Shown here piece by piece: positions 35,986-45,363 of a stretch of 64,000 nt of DNA. Every line of letters starts with the position of its first letter. Positions within the stretch are counted from its first letter, which is position 1. The notes below the pieces were generated by a model, which did not search any database, was not told where the DNA came from, and worked only from the letters and a program-made list of their open reading frames with translations. Origin of the DNA: Gammaproteobacteria bacterium (GTDB lineage: Bacteria > Pseudomonadota > Gammaproteobacteria > VBWC01); NCBI GenBank assembly GCA_023266115.1, contig JAHFRU010000016.1, positions 1 through 64,000 of the forward strand. Direction: 5' to 3'. The translations under genes and the position numbers were made by a program.

Positions 35986-36201
35986 CTAATCGCGGTTACG
36001 AATCACGAGTATCAACACCGTTACCAGCGATGCCATCGATACCCCGAGATTTGTGTAGGCGTAGACGTTGAGGTCATGGAGTGCGCTGTCGGTGATACCC
36101 GGATAGCTGGTGGTGCCGGCCGACTTGATGAATTGAAAAAAACAGTAGACCGTGACCACGGATAACGCGGCGGTAGCGACCGCAAGAATAACTTTCTTCA
36201 T
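35986..36201 (-). CDS. Small two-span membrane protein
   Basis: A 71-residue frame with two hydrophobic helices: VILAVATAALSVVTVYCFF at the N-terminus and LGVSMASLVTVLILVIR at the C-terminus, joined by a polar loop (TSYPGITDSALHDLNVYAY). The distribution of hydrophobicity supports a real protein. No family is recognised. ATG 36201 (MKKVILAV) is preferred; an ATG at 36216 is in the same frame. Neither has a strong ribosome binding site. Confidence 0.5.
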   Translation of the reverse strand: MKKVILAVATAALSVVTVYCFFQFIKSAGTTSYPGITDSALHDLNVYAYTNLGVSMASLVTVLILVIRNRD

Positions 36202-36389
36202 TTTTGATAGATGCATTTTTCGAAGTGACTTGGCATCTTACAAAAAAAGCGCCCGGCGTGTCTTTAAAATATCTAAAAAAATCGCGGGATATCATCGAGC
36301 CGTTATTTGATCGATCGCTTCGCGCCGATCGTCACCGGTGGTATGGTAAAATCAGCCGCAGGGTCCTGCCCATGGTGTGAGCAGGGTGT

Positions 36390-37256
36390 TTAATCCGGGA
36401 GCTCGTCGACCTTGATCAGCGTGACGCCCTGCATGGTGTCCGACCGTTTGGTCGAGAACACGTAACCCTGCGTGTCGTGCGCCTCGGTTCGGGAGATACC
36501 GCCAACTTCCAGCCATTCCCCGAGACTGCCCGAAATGGCGGTATGCATCTGCCGCACCGTGACCGCGCCGGACGTGCCGGAATCCATGCTGGCCCGGTGT
36601 GGCCGGATTTCCAGCGTCACCTGGTTGCCATTGGTGCGTGCCAGCACATCAAATCCCGCGGTAACGTCCCGGTACGCGAACTCGGCATGCTTGCCGGCGA
36701 CCTTTCCCTCGAGGCTGCCGGCCCGGGTTACCACCGGAACCGACTGTCCGACGCGTATCGACGCGCTGTGGCCCTCGAGAACCTGTATCTGTTGCGTGTC
36801 TGCTTCATCGGCATGGGAGCGTGTTCGCGTGATGTGGGCGGTGACACCTCGTCCGTTACCCGGGCGGGCGTTTTCCCCGCCGCCGATCGTGGCGTCTATG
36901 TCACCGCCTGTCGAGATCGAGCCGCTGACGCTGCCGGCCTGATGTTCGGCGTCACCCACATCGCTTTGCCGTACACTAATCACTAACCGCCGCGGCGCCT
37001 GGTCGATGGATGCAAGGATCTTGCGGATTTCCTTCATGTTGGCGGGTGTCGTACGTATTATGAGTCGAAACCCCGTGCCTGATATCACGTCCTCGTCGGC
37101 AAGAAATGGCTTGATCATCGGGATGATCTCGCTTGCCGGCCGATTTTTCAGTTCGAGAATTTCGGTAGCGCCGTCCGCCGCAAATCCGGTCGTCGCGACG
37201 ACGGTGAAGGAGGCGATCCACAACGCCGCGTGTAAATGTCGGAGTAATGCTGCCAT
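36390..37256 (-). CDS. Short secretin-like periplasmic protein (secretin N domain)
   Basis: A 288-residue protein with a signal peptide (HLHAALWIASFTVVATTGFA). A secretin N-terminal (NolW-like) domain follows at about 30-100 (ILELKNRPASEIIPMIKPFL, IIRTTPANMKEIRKILASID). The Gly-rich centre (SVSGSISTGGDIDATIGGGE) resembles the disordered loops of N domains. The last third (VRVGQSVPVV-type SIRVGQSVPVVTRAG, YRDVTAGFDVLARTNGNQVT, LEIRPH) matches the start of the secretin barrel. Full secretins are 500-700 residues; the pore-forming end and S domain are absent. It may be a small accessory or orphan secretin-like protein. The DUF7931-type gene is 5 bases upstream, so they form one unit. Confidence 0.75.
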   Translation of the reverse strand: MAALLRHLHAALWIASFTVVATTGFAADGATEILELKNRPASEIIPMIKPFLADEDVISGTGFRLIIRTTPANMKEIRKILASIDQAPRRLVISVRQSDVGDAEHQAGSVSGSISTGGDIDATIGGGENARPGNGRGVTAHITRTRSHADEADTQQIQVLEGHSASIRVGQSVPVVTRAGSLEGKVAGKHAEFAYRDVTAGFDVLARTNGNQVTLEIRPHRASMDSGTSGAVTVRQMHTAISGSLGEWLEVGGISRTEAHDTQGYVFSTKRSDTMQGVTLIKVDELPD

Positions 37257-37261
37257 GGATT

Positions 37262-37774
37262 TCAGAGAAGCAGGCGGCGCAGCTCAGCGTGTGGTTCGCT
37301 GCGCCCCCACACTTCGTTAAAGAATTTGACCAGCTCCCGGGCTTGGCGGCGTGCATTAAAATTGACGATACCGGTATAACGATCCGCGACGCGACGATGT
37401 AACACCCCGCTCTCGTCCGCAACGAGAAACGACTCGTTAAAATCCTTGTACTGATAAGCCGGTTTACGCAGCTTGACCTTGCTGTCGAGGCGGTAACACA
37501 GATCCAGCAGTCGATGACCGTGTTTGGCGATTTTTTGGGTATCCTGTAGCAGGATATGGACGAACGAGTATCGGCTGCGCGTCGCCAGGGAGGTGACCGC
37601 ATCGACAAAAGGCACAGTGTCATAAATCGGGGCGTCGAGATCTGCGCTGAACAGGTGCAAGGTTCGTTGCGCCTGGGAGGCCAGTGAAACGGCCGCCAGA
37701 CGACTCTCGTCACTCGTGGCGATGTCAATGTTTCCGGTGGACTCACCGATGATCAGGTTTTCAGTAGGTGCCAT
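37262..37774 (-). CDS. DUF7931-type protein
   Basis: A 170-residue soluble protein with SLASQAQRTLHLFSADLDAP, IYDTVPFVDAVTSLATRSRY, VHILLQDTQKIAKHGHRLLD and FNESFLVADESGVLHRRVAD. The pattern resembles a single phospholipase D-like half domain (DUF7931) found near N-acetyltransferases in gammaproteobacteria. The HxKxxxxD catalytic motif is not evident (HGHRLLD is the closest), so activity is doubtful. It is the first gene of a two-gene unit with the secretin-like protein. Upstream lie the three candidate small RNAs, transcribed in the same direction and each closed by a terminator. Confidence 0.65.
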   Translation of the reverse strand: MAPTENLIIGESTGNIDIATSDESRLAAVSLASQAQRTLHLFSADLDAPIYDTVPFVDAVTSLATRSRYSFVHILLQDTQKIAKHGHRLLDLCYRLDSKVKLRKPAYQYKDFNESFLVADESGVLHRRVADRYTGIVNFNARRQARELVKFFNEVWGRSEPHAELRRLLL

Positions 37775-37861
37775 GATCGATACGCGTGCGTCTGTTCAAG
37801 ATTGCGGAGGTGCCATCTGCTGCGTGATTATATTGGACTGTCGCGGCCGTCAGCACAACCC

Positions 37862-37903
37862 AAAAAAAACCCCGAACTGTATGGGAGGGGACACAGTTCG
37901 GGG
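37862..37903 (-). terminator. Intrinsic terminator of RNA C
   Basis: CCCCGAACTGT (37903-37893) pairs perfectly with ACAGTTCGGGG (37880-37870), with the loop GTCCCCTCCCAT, followed by eight Ts on the minus strand. The loop is C-rich. Confidence 0.85.
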
Positions 37904-37985
37904 CGAATTTCGATAGTGATAACGACACAGTGGGGAGGCATGAAGGTAGGATAGTACCTACGTGTCGGTGTTTCACTATCTGGTA
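37862..37985 (-). ncRNA. Candidate small RNA C (tandem sRNA array)
   Basis: On the minus strand a long-range stem GATAGTGA (37980-37973) pairs with TCACTATC (37919-37912). A second stem, CGACAC with GTGTCG, lies inside it. The enclosed loop holds a small hairpin (GTAGG...CCTAC) and the single-stranded word CTTCATGCCTCCCC. The RNA ends in the terminator at 37903-37862. A TATCAT box at 37994-37989 could be its -10. No open reading frame is present. The same architecture recurs in RNA A with different stem sequences, which supports a structured RNA. Confidence 0.6.
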
Positions 37986-38048
37986 ATGATATTGGCACCG
38001 GGCAGCCAATAATTCGTGAACAGCATCACAGTTTCCGAAGCAGGTCGG

Positions 38049-38086
38049 AAAAATACCCGAGCTATGCGGGGGTGGCGCAGCTCGGG
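38049..38086 (-). terminator. Intrinsic terminator of RNA B
   Basis: CCCGAGCT (38086-38079) pairs with AGCTCGGG (38063-38056); the loop contains GCGCCACCCCCGC, with a possible GCG/CGC extension. TATTTTT follows on the minus strand. Confidence 0.75.
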
Positions 38087-38165
38087 TTACCCGGAGGGGT
38101 AGTGGCGGTGGAGCGCAGGTGCCGCTTTCGGGGGAGGGAGTCACGGCGCCACCGTTTGCTACCAG
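38049..38165 (-). ncRNA. Candidate small RNA B (tandem sRNA array)
   Basis: The minus strand reads CGGTGG (38154-38149) pairing with CCACCG (38111-38106), an inner GCCG/CGGC stem, and between them the C-rich single strand GACTCCCTCCCCCGAAAG. It ends in the terminator at 38086-38049. A CATAAT box near 38180 is a possible -10. It is more diverged from A and C than they are from each other, but has the same plan. Confidence 0.45.
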
Positions 38166-38219
38166 CAGTTTCTATTATGCGGATCGACGCGGACTTTACT
38201 GTGACGTGGCTAGCAAGCC

Positions 38220-38262
38220 AAAAAAACCCGAACTGCACGGAGGGGAGATGTACAGTTCGGGG
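38220..38262 (-). terminator. Intrinsic terminator of RNA A
   Basis: CCCGAACTGTAC pairs with GTGCAGTTCGGG on the minus strand, with the loop ATCTCCCCTCC, and seven Ts follow. The stem is nearly the same as in RNA C; the loop again is C-rich. Confidence 0.85.
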
Positions 38263-38333
38263 TAAATTAAGGCAATCTGCATGACACGTTTGGGGAGGCT
38301 TGAAGGAAGGAGCCGTGCCCGCTGATTGCCTAA
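38220..38333 (-). ncRNA. Candidate small RNA A (tandem sRNA array)
   Basis: On the minus strand GGCAATC (38330-38324) pairs with GATTGCC (38277-38271), and GCACG with CGTGT inside. The enclosed loop has a GGCT...AGCC hairpin and the word CCTTCAAGCCTCCCCA, shared with RNA C (CCTTCATGCCTCCCCA). A terminator with CCCGAACTG/CAGTTCGGG and seven Ts ends it. Upstream, TTGACT at 38360-38355 with GATATT 16 bases later, or GATAAT at 38345-38340, could be the promoter. It begins right after the purB terminator. Length would be about 110 nt. Confidence 0.6.
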
Positions 38334-38356
38334 ATATCAATTATCCATACACCAAG

Positions 38357-40451
<2,095 letters not shown>

Positions 40452-40519
40452 GGTGGTCCGGAAACGGGTGGCATTTCGGCGGTGACATGGTAACGCCGCC
40501 GGAAGTACAGTCGATAACG

Positions 40520-41683
40520 TTAAACATGATTGGTGGTTTCGTCGATGATGCCACCGCCGAGGCATTCATCCCCCTGGTAGAACACGATCGACTGGCCGGG
40601 TGTTGCCGCGCGTTGCGGGGCATCAAAAACAACCCGGCACTGATCCATCCCTGTCAGGGTGATCTCGCCGCTCTGATCGGCCTGTCGATAGCGTATTTTC
40701 GCGCCGCAACGCAGCGGGCTTGCAGGCGTCTGCCGCGCCACCCAGTGCAGGTGCGTCGCCGTCAGCGAGGTACTGTAGAGCAGCGGATGCTCATGCCCCT
40801 GCGCGACAATTAGTACATTCTGCTTGAGATTCTTGCCGACCACGAACCACGGCTCGCCGCTGCAGCCGCTGCGGCCGCCGAGTCCGAGGCCCTGACGCTG
40901 GCCGATGGTATGGAACATCAGGCCCTGGTGGGCGCCGACGTATTCGCCTTCTGGCGTGCGCATCTCACCGGGCAGGGCGGGAAAATAGTGACGCAGGAAG
41001 CCGGCGAAATCCCGTTCGCCGATAAAGCAGATGCCGGTGCTGTCGCGCTTTGCGTGATTTTCCAGCCCGGTCTCCCGCGCGAGGCGCCGCACCTCGGTTT
41101 TGGTCAGCTCGCCAAGCGGGAATATCGTCGCAGCGAGTTCGCGCTGTCCCAGCGTATACAGAAAATAGCTCTGGTCCTTGCTCAAATCCCGCGCCTTCAG
41201 CAGGCGATAGCGGCCGTCGACGCAATCAGTTCGCGCATAATGGCCAGTGGCAATCCGGTCCGCGCCACGGGTCAACGCATGCTCGAGAAACACCTTGAAC
41301 TTGATTTCCTTGTTGCAGAGGATATCCGGATTCGGCGTGCGCCCACGGATGTGTTCTGCCAGGAAATATCCGAACACACGGTCACGATACGCGCCCGAGA
41401 AATCCTCGCCGTCCAGTGCGATCCCGAGCCGCTCACAAACGTGCAACGCATCCTTCATGTCGTCTGCTGCGGTGCACGGGCTGTTTTCCGGGAGGCCGGC
41501 GCCATTCTCATCCCAGTTCTTCATGAACAGCCCGCTCACCTCACACCCGGCGCGCGCCAGCAGCATCGCCGCGACGGACGAGTCGACGCCGCCGGACATG
41601 CCGACAACAACGCGCATGGCCGGGTCGGCGTTGTCGCCCGCCGCGTCCGGTACAGATGTAAGATTCAATTGGTGTGCCCCCAT
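40520..41683 (-). CDS. mnmA: tRNA-specific 2-thiouridylase MnmA
   Basis: Thiolates U34 of Lys, Glu and Gln tRNAs. The PP-loop is VVGMSGGVDSSVAAMLLAR. The catalytic cysteines lie in NPDILCNKEIKFK and DSTGICFIGERDF; RTPNPD, GHYART, KDQSYFLYTL and VAQGHEHPLL are also family words. Possible starts are ATG 41698 (overlapping the nudix stop), 41683 and 41617; the last gives the shortest N-terminus before VVVGMSGG and may be the true one. The upstream nudix gene is practically contiguous, so the two are co-transcribed. Confidence 0.95.
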   Translation of the reverse strand: MGAHQLNLTSVPDAAGDNADPAMRVVVGMSGGVDSSVAAMLLARAGCEVSGLFMKNWDENGAGLPENSPCTAADDMKDALHVCERLGIALDGEDFSGAYRDRVFGYFLAEHIRGRTPNPDILCNKEIKFKVFLEHALTRGADRIATGHYARTDCVDGRYRLLKARDLSKDQSYFLYTLGQRELAATIFPLGELTKTEVRRLARETGLENHAKRDSTGICFIGERDFAGFLRHYFPALPGEMRTPEGEYVGAHQGLMFHTIGQRQGLGLGGRSGCSGEPWFVVGKNLKQNVLIVAQGHEHPLLYSTSLTATHLHWVARQTPASPLRCGAKIRYRQADQSGEITLTGMDQCRVVFDAPQRAATPGQSIVFYQGDECLGGGIIDETTNHV

Positions 41684-41687
41684 GGCG

Positions 41688-42131
41688 CTAGAGGTCACAT
41701 AGCAGGGTGAGCGGGAAACGATGCCCGGCGCGGTAGTCGTCGACGCAGCGCATCACCATTGGGCTGCGCATCTGTCCGGCGCGCCCCTTTAATTCGTCAT
41801 ATGACAGCCAGATCGCGCGTTCGATACCCGTATCGAGTTCGCGCGTTCTGTCGAAATCCACGCAACGCGCCGAAAAACACGCGCGCAAATAGGTGGTAGC
41901 GCTTTCCGGCATCTGCCAGCGATATATGCCGACCAGCGATTCCGGCACGACGTGCCATGCCGTCTCCTCAAGGGCCTCGCGGGTCGCGGCGTGTTGCAGG
42001 CCTTCGCCCTCGTCGAGATGGCCGGCCGGTTGGTTCAACACCAGCCGGCCGCTGACATTCTCTTCCACCATCAGAAATTTTCCGTCACGTTCGGCCACGA
42101 CCGCGACAGTGACGTTGGGTCTCCAAATCAT
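41688..42131 (-). CDS. nudJ: NudJ-like Nudix phosphatase
   Basis: A 147-residue Nudix hydrolase beginning WRPNVTVAVVAERDGKFLMV. The Nudix box is GHLDEGEGLQHAATREALEE followed by TAW, so the usual Gly near the end of the box is Ala. The glutamates for metal binding are intact. YRWQMPESATTYLRACF matches NudJ (YmfB), a phosphatase for thiamine pyrophosphate precursors and nucleoside diphosphates in E. coli. Position between rluE and mnmA is as in E. coli, which supports the name. Confidence 0.9.
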   Translation of the reverse strand: MIWRPNVTVAVVAERDGKFLMVEENVSGRLVLNQPAGHLDEGEGLQHAATREALEETAWHVVPESLVGIYRWQMPESATTYLRACFSARCVDFDRTRELDTGIERAIWLSYDELKGRAGQMRSPMVMRCVDDYRAGHRFPLTLLCDL

Positions 42132-42226
42132 CCGCGAATATTAACATGGCGGGCGGGGTTTCTGCCCGCTGGCGGTGGCGCTATCGACCGGCGGGCCAGT
42201 GCTCCGCCGACGCGCGCTGCCTGGCG

Positions 42227-42766
42227 CTAAACCTCCAGGCGACGCCATGCGCCCGGCGCCAGCCCGTCGATGCGCCACGGTCCGACTGCGCACCGAATGA
42301 GGCGCAGTGTTGGATAGCCGGTGGCGGCCGTCATGCGTCGTACCTGTCGGTTGCGGCCCTCGGTGATGGTAAGTTCAAGCCACGCGGTCGCGATAGCGGC
42401 GCGATAACGTATCGGTGGATCGCGGTCCCAGATCGCCGGCTCCTCGATGCGGCTGGCAACGGCGGGCAATGTCGTCCCGTCTTTCAGTCGGACCCCGCGC
42501 CGCAACGTATCAAGCGCGGCATCCGTCGGTTCGCCTTCGACCTGAACCCAGTAGGTCTTCGCCAGTTTGTGTCGCGGATTCGAAATGCGCTGCTGCAGCG
42601 CGCCGTCGCCGGTCAGTATCACCAGGCCTTCGCTGTCCTGGTCGAGGCGCCCGGCCGCATAAACACCCTGCACCGGAATGTAATCGGCCAGCGTCGGGCG
42701 GTGTTCGCTGTCGGTAAACTGGGTGAGGACGCCGTACGGTTTGTTAAACAGGATGACAGTAGACAT
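42227..42766 (-). CDS. rluE: 23S rRNA pseudouridine synthase RluE
   Basis: A 179-residue RsuA/RluE-type pseudouridine synthase without an S4 domain. The N-terminus [20 protein letters not shown] is typical. The catalytic Asp is in [39 protein letters not shown] is the basic conserved motif. E. coli RluE modifies U2457 of 23S rRNA. It neighbours nudJ and the divergent icd in the same order as E. coli. Confidence 0.93.
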   Translation of the reverse strand: MSTVILFNKPYGVLTQFTDSEHRPTLADYIPVQGVYAAGRLDQDSEGLVILTGDGALQQRISNPRHKLAKTYWVQVEGEPTDAALDTLRRGVRLKDGTTLPAVASRIEEPAIWDRDPPIRYRAAIATAWLELTITEGRNRQVRRMTAATGYPTLRLIRCAVGPWRIDGLAPGAWRRLEV

Positions 42767-42939
42767 GGGTCCCCGAATTGCGCCGGATTAGGCCCGCCCC
42801 GCGACTGCACGCTGGTACAGGATGACGATTATCTGTCATTGTATATCGCGCCAATATGCAGGATGAAGTTCGCCGAGGCTTCGGGCAGCTGCTAATATGA
42901 ATCGTTTATTCTTGTGCCGACCGTATACGGGGAGATTAT

Positions 42940-44196
42940 ATGTCGTTTGATAAAGTCACAGTTCCCAAAGATGGGGAACAGATCCGCGTCAACAAGAACG
43001 GCTCGCTGGATGTGCCGGCGCGGCCGATCATCCCGTTTATCGAAGGTGACGGCATCGGCGTGGACATCACGCCGGTGATGCGCAAGGTCATCGATGCCGC
43101 GGTCCGCAAGGCCTACGGCGGTAAAAAATCCATCGCATGGATGGAGGTCTACGCTGGTGAAAAGGCGACGCAGGTATACGGAAAGGACACCTGGTTGCCG
43201 GATGAAACCCTGACTGCAGTACGCGATTATGTCGTATCCATCAAGGGGCCGTTGACTACGCCGGTCGGTGGCGGCATCCGTTCGCTGAACGTCGCGTTGC
43301 GCCAGAAGCTTGATCTATACCTGTGTCTGCGGCCAATACGTTATTTCCCCGGCACGCCCAGCCCGCTGAAGGCCCCGGAAAAAACCGACATGGTGATCTT
43401 TCGTGAAAATTCCGAGGATATCTATGCCGGCATTGAATGGAAGGCCGGCACGCCGGAAGCGAAAAAAATCATCGACTTTCTGCAGAATGAAATGGGCGTC
43501 ACCAAGATACGCTTTCCGAAGACTTCCGGAATCGGTATCAAGCCGGTGTCCCAGGAAGGTACCTACCGGCTGGTGCGCAAGGCGATTCAGTATGCCATCG
43601 ACAACCATCGCGAGTCGGTGACACTGGTGCACAAGGGCAACATCATGAAATTCACCGAGGGCAGCTTCAAGGACTGGGGCTACGAGCTTGCGAAGCAGGA
43701 ATTCGGCGCCAGGGAAATCGATGGCGGGCCGTGGTGCGCCTTCAAGCATCCGAAAACCGGCAACGAGATCGTTATCAAAGACGTGATCGCCGACGCGTTT
43801 CTCCAGCAGATACTGTTGCGGCCCGTTGAATACAGCGTCATCGCGACGCTCAACCTCAATGGCGATTACATCTCGGATGCGCTGGCGGCGCAGGTGGGTG
43901 GTATCGGCATCGCGCCCGGTGCCAACCTGTCGGATACGGTGGCAATGTTCGAGGCGACGCACGGAACCGCGCCGAAGTACGCGGGGCAGGACGTGGTTAA
44001 TCCCGGGTCGTTGATTCTTTCTGGCGAAATGATGCTGCGGCATCTTGGCTGGATCGAGGCCGCCGATCTCGTGATTCAAGGCATTTCAGGAGCGATTGCG
44101 GCGCGCACCGTTACGTACGACTTTGAAAGGCTGATGAGCGACGCCAAGCTGCTTAGCTGTTCGGGGTTCGGCGCAGCGGTCATTGCGCATATGTAA
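42940..44196 (+). CDS. icd: NADP-dependent isocitrate dehydrogenase
   Basis: TCA-cycle enzyme of 418 residues. The N-terminus [20 protein letters not shown] is the family start. Substrate-binding Ser and Arg are in [20 protein letters not shown], the site phosphorylated by AceK in E. coli. NADP specificity is indicated by the [10 protein letters not shown] region and the downstream Tyr/Arg of the E. coli type. GGGGAGATTAT precedes the ATG. It is divergent from rluE. A perfect hairpin follows it at 44229. Confidence 0.97.
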   Translation: MSFDKVTVPKDGEQIRVNKNGSLDVPARPIIPFIEGDGIGVDITPVMRKVIDAAVRKAYGGKKSIAWMEVYAGEKATQVYGKDTWLPDETLTAVRDYVVSIKGPLTTPVGGGIRSLNVALRQKLDLYLCLRPIRYFPGTPSPLKAPEKTDMVIFRENSEDIYAGIEWKAGTPEAKKIIDFLQNEMGVTKIRFPKTSGIGIKPVSQEGTYRLVRKAIQYAIDNHRESVTLVHKGNIMKFTEGSFKDWGYELAKQEFGAREIDGGPWCAFKHPKTGNEIVIKDVIADAFLQQILLRPVEYSVIATLNLNGDYISDALAAQVGGIGIAPGANLSDTVAMFEATHGTAPKYAGQDVVNPGSLILSGEMMLRHLGWIEAADLVIQGISGAIAARTVTYDFERLMSDAKLLSCSGFGAAVIAHM

Positions 44197-44228
44197 GCGG
44201 AAAAACGGTCGCGTGGACAAACCTGGCG

Positions 44229-44263
44229 CCATTGTTCAAGCGCTTTAGCCGCTTGAACAATGG
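44229..44263. terminator. Perfect 14-bp hairpin between icd and cspD
   Basis: CCATTGTTCAAGCG (44229-44242), loop CTTTAGC, CGCTTGAACAATGG (44250-44263), a perfect inverted repeat without a T-run. It lies between two convergent genes and may act for both directions. Confidence 0.65.
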
Positions 44264-44329
44264 TGGCCTGCGGAGATATTGGTGGCCGCGTTGGTTAATA
44301 GCCGCCGTAACGGCCTTTATTGCACGCGG

Positions 44330-44683
44330 TCAGTTATCGCGACCGGTTGCGCCGGCAAGCGCCGCCTGAGGCGCGGCGCCAGTGACGGCGTTGTTGTCGA
44401 TGGGTTCGATGTTGCTGGCAAAGCTTCCCTTGGGTCCGGTGACGAGTTCGAAGCGTACCTGCTGTCCTTTCTTCAGAGTCTTGTAGCCCTCCGCCGATAT
44501 TGCGGAAAAGTGCGCAAAGATATCGCCGCTACAGTGCTCGGTACAGACAAAGCCGTAACCTTTGGCATTGCTGAACCACTTGACAACACCGTGAACGATC
44601 GGGCCACGTTCATGATTGCTTAACGCTGTATCGTCACCGTCTGCGTGACGCTGTACTTCCATATCTTTATTTGGGGCATCCAT
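44330..44683 (-). CDS. Cold-shock domain protein (CspD-like) with extensions
   Basis: A 117-residue protein with one cold-shock domain at about residues 30-95. VVKWFSNAKGYGFVCTE contains RNP1 (KGYGFV) and DIFAHFSAI contains RNP2. KTLKKGQQVRFELVTGPKG completes the beta-barrel. An acidic 28-residue N-terminal extension and an Ala-rich C-terminal tail (VTGAAPQAALAGATGRDN) are additional to the usual 70 residues. In E. coli cspD precedes clpSA divergently, the same position as here, so this is probably the CspD equivalent. The start at 44683 is the only ATG that keeps the domain with an upstream AAGAG-like sequence; shorter starts are possible. Confidence 0.85.
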   Translation of the reverse strand: MDAPNKDMEVQRHADGDDTALSNHERGPIVHGVVKWFSNAKGYGFVCTEHCSGDIFAHFSAISAEGYKTLKKGQQVRFELVTGPKGSFASNIEPIDNNAVTGAAPQAALAGATGRDN

Positions 44684-44998
44684 AGCTCGACTCTTTTTAA
44701 CGTTGTTGTCCGGGAACTGCTCGGATCCAATTGTTAACCGTTCTCATTTGGAGAGTCAACAGGAAATTAATCCGTGGTTTGCTCATGGATTAGTGGTCGT
44801 GGTGGTATCTGCGATTTACATCGGGAGTTGCTTTGTACCAATGTAGCGGTCATGGGTGCAGATACACGGCGGTCTCGTCAGAACCGCCAGTCGCCCTGCC
44901 CGGTATGGCGCAAATATTGCTTTCTTTCTAAGGAGCCCGCCGTCATTGCAGCTAAGTATATGAAGGACCGGTGGGTATAGAGTAGAATCAATTCCATT
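44684..44998. promoter_or_regulatory. Divergent cspD/clpS regulatory region
   Basis: A 315-base gap between divergent cspD and clpS. GGGTATAGAGTAGAAT at 44974-44988 offers overlapping -10-like boxes just before the clpS ATG. A long untranslated leader for the cold-shock gene would lie at its left end. No further gene is seen. Confidence 0.35.
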
Positions 44999-45331
44999 AT
45001 GAGCGACCAGCGCAAGCACATTTCGCAATTGGGTAAAGATGACGGCGTCGCCCTGAAGGAGGCGGCACCGAAGCTTAAGCAACCACCGTTGTACAAGGTA
45101 TTGCTGTTGAACGACGACTACACACCGATGGATTTTGTGGTCAAGGTGCTGGAGACCCTGTTCCACCTGAGCCGCGAGAAGTCGACCCAGGTGATGTTGC
45201 ATGTGCACACCCGTGGCATGGGCGTTTGTGGCGTTTACAGCAAGGACGTCGCCGAGACGAAGGTCGAGCAGACCAATCAATACGCGCGCGATAACAACCA
45301 TCCGCTGAAATGCGTCATGGAGGAAGCCTGA
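44999..45331 (+). CDS. clpS: ClpAP adaptor ClpS
   Basis: The N-degron receptor that hands substrates to ClpA; 110 residues. Family motifs: [20 protein letters not shown] (binding pocket with Asn-Asp), [20 protein letters not shown] and a C-terminal [12 protein letters not shown]. The N-terminal 25 residues are flexible and charged, as expected for delivery into ClpA. It is followed at 32 bases by clpA. Confidence 0.97.
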   Translation: MSDQRKHISQLGKDDGVALKEAAPKLKQPPLYKVLLLNDDYTPMDFVVKVLETLFHLSREKSTQVMLHVHTRGMGVCGVYSKDVAETKVEQTNQYARDNNHPLKCVMEEA

Positions 45332-45363
45332 TTCCCGATCCAGGTCAATGAGAGACGACTGTC

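Noticed and set aside
37262-37320. Catalytic HKD motif of phospholipase D in the DUF7931-type protein
   Set aside because: The nearest sequence, HGHRLLD, lacks the Lys and spacing, so enzymatic activity is not claimed.
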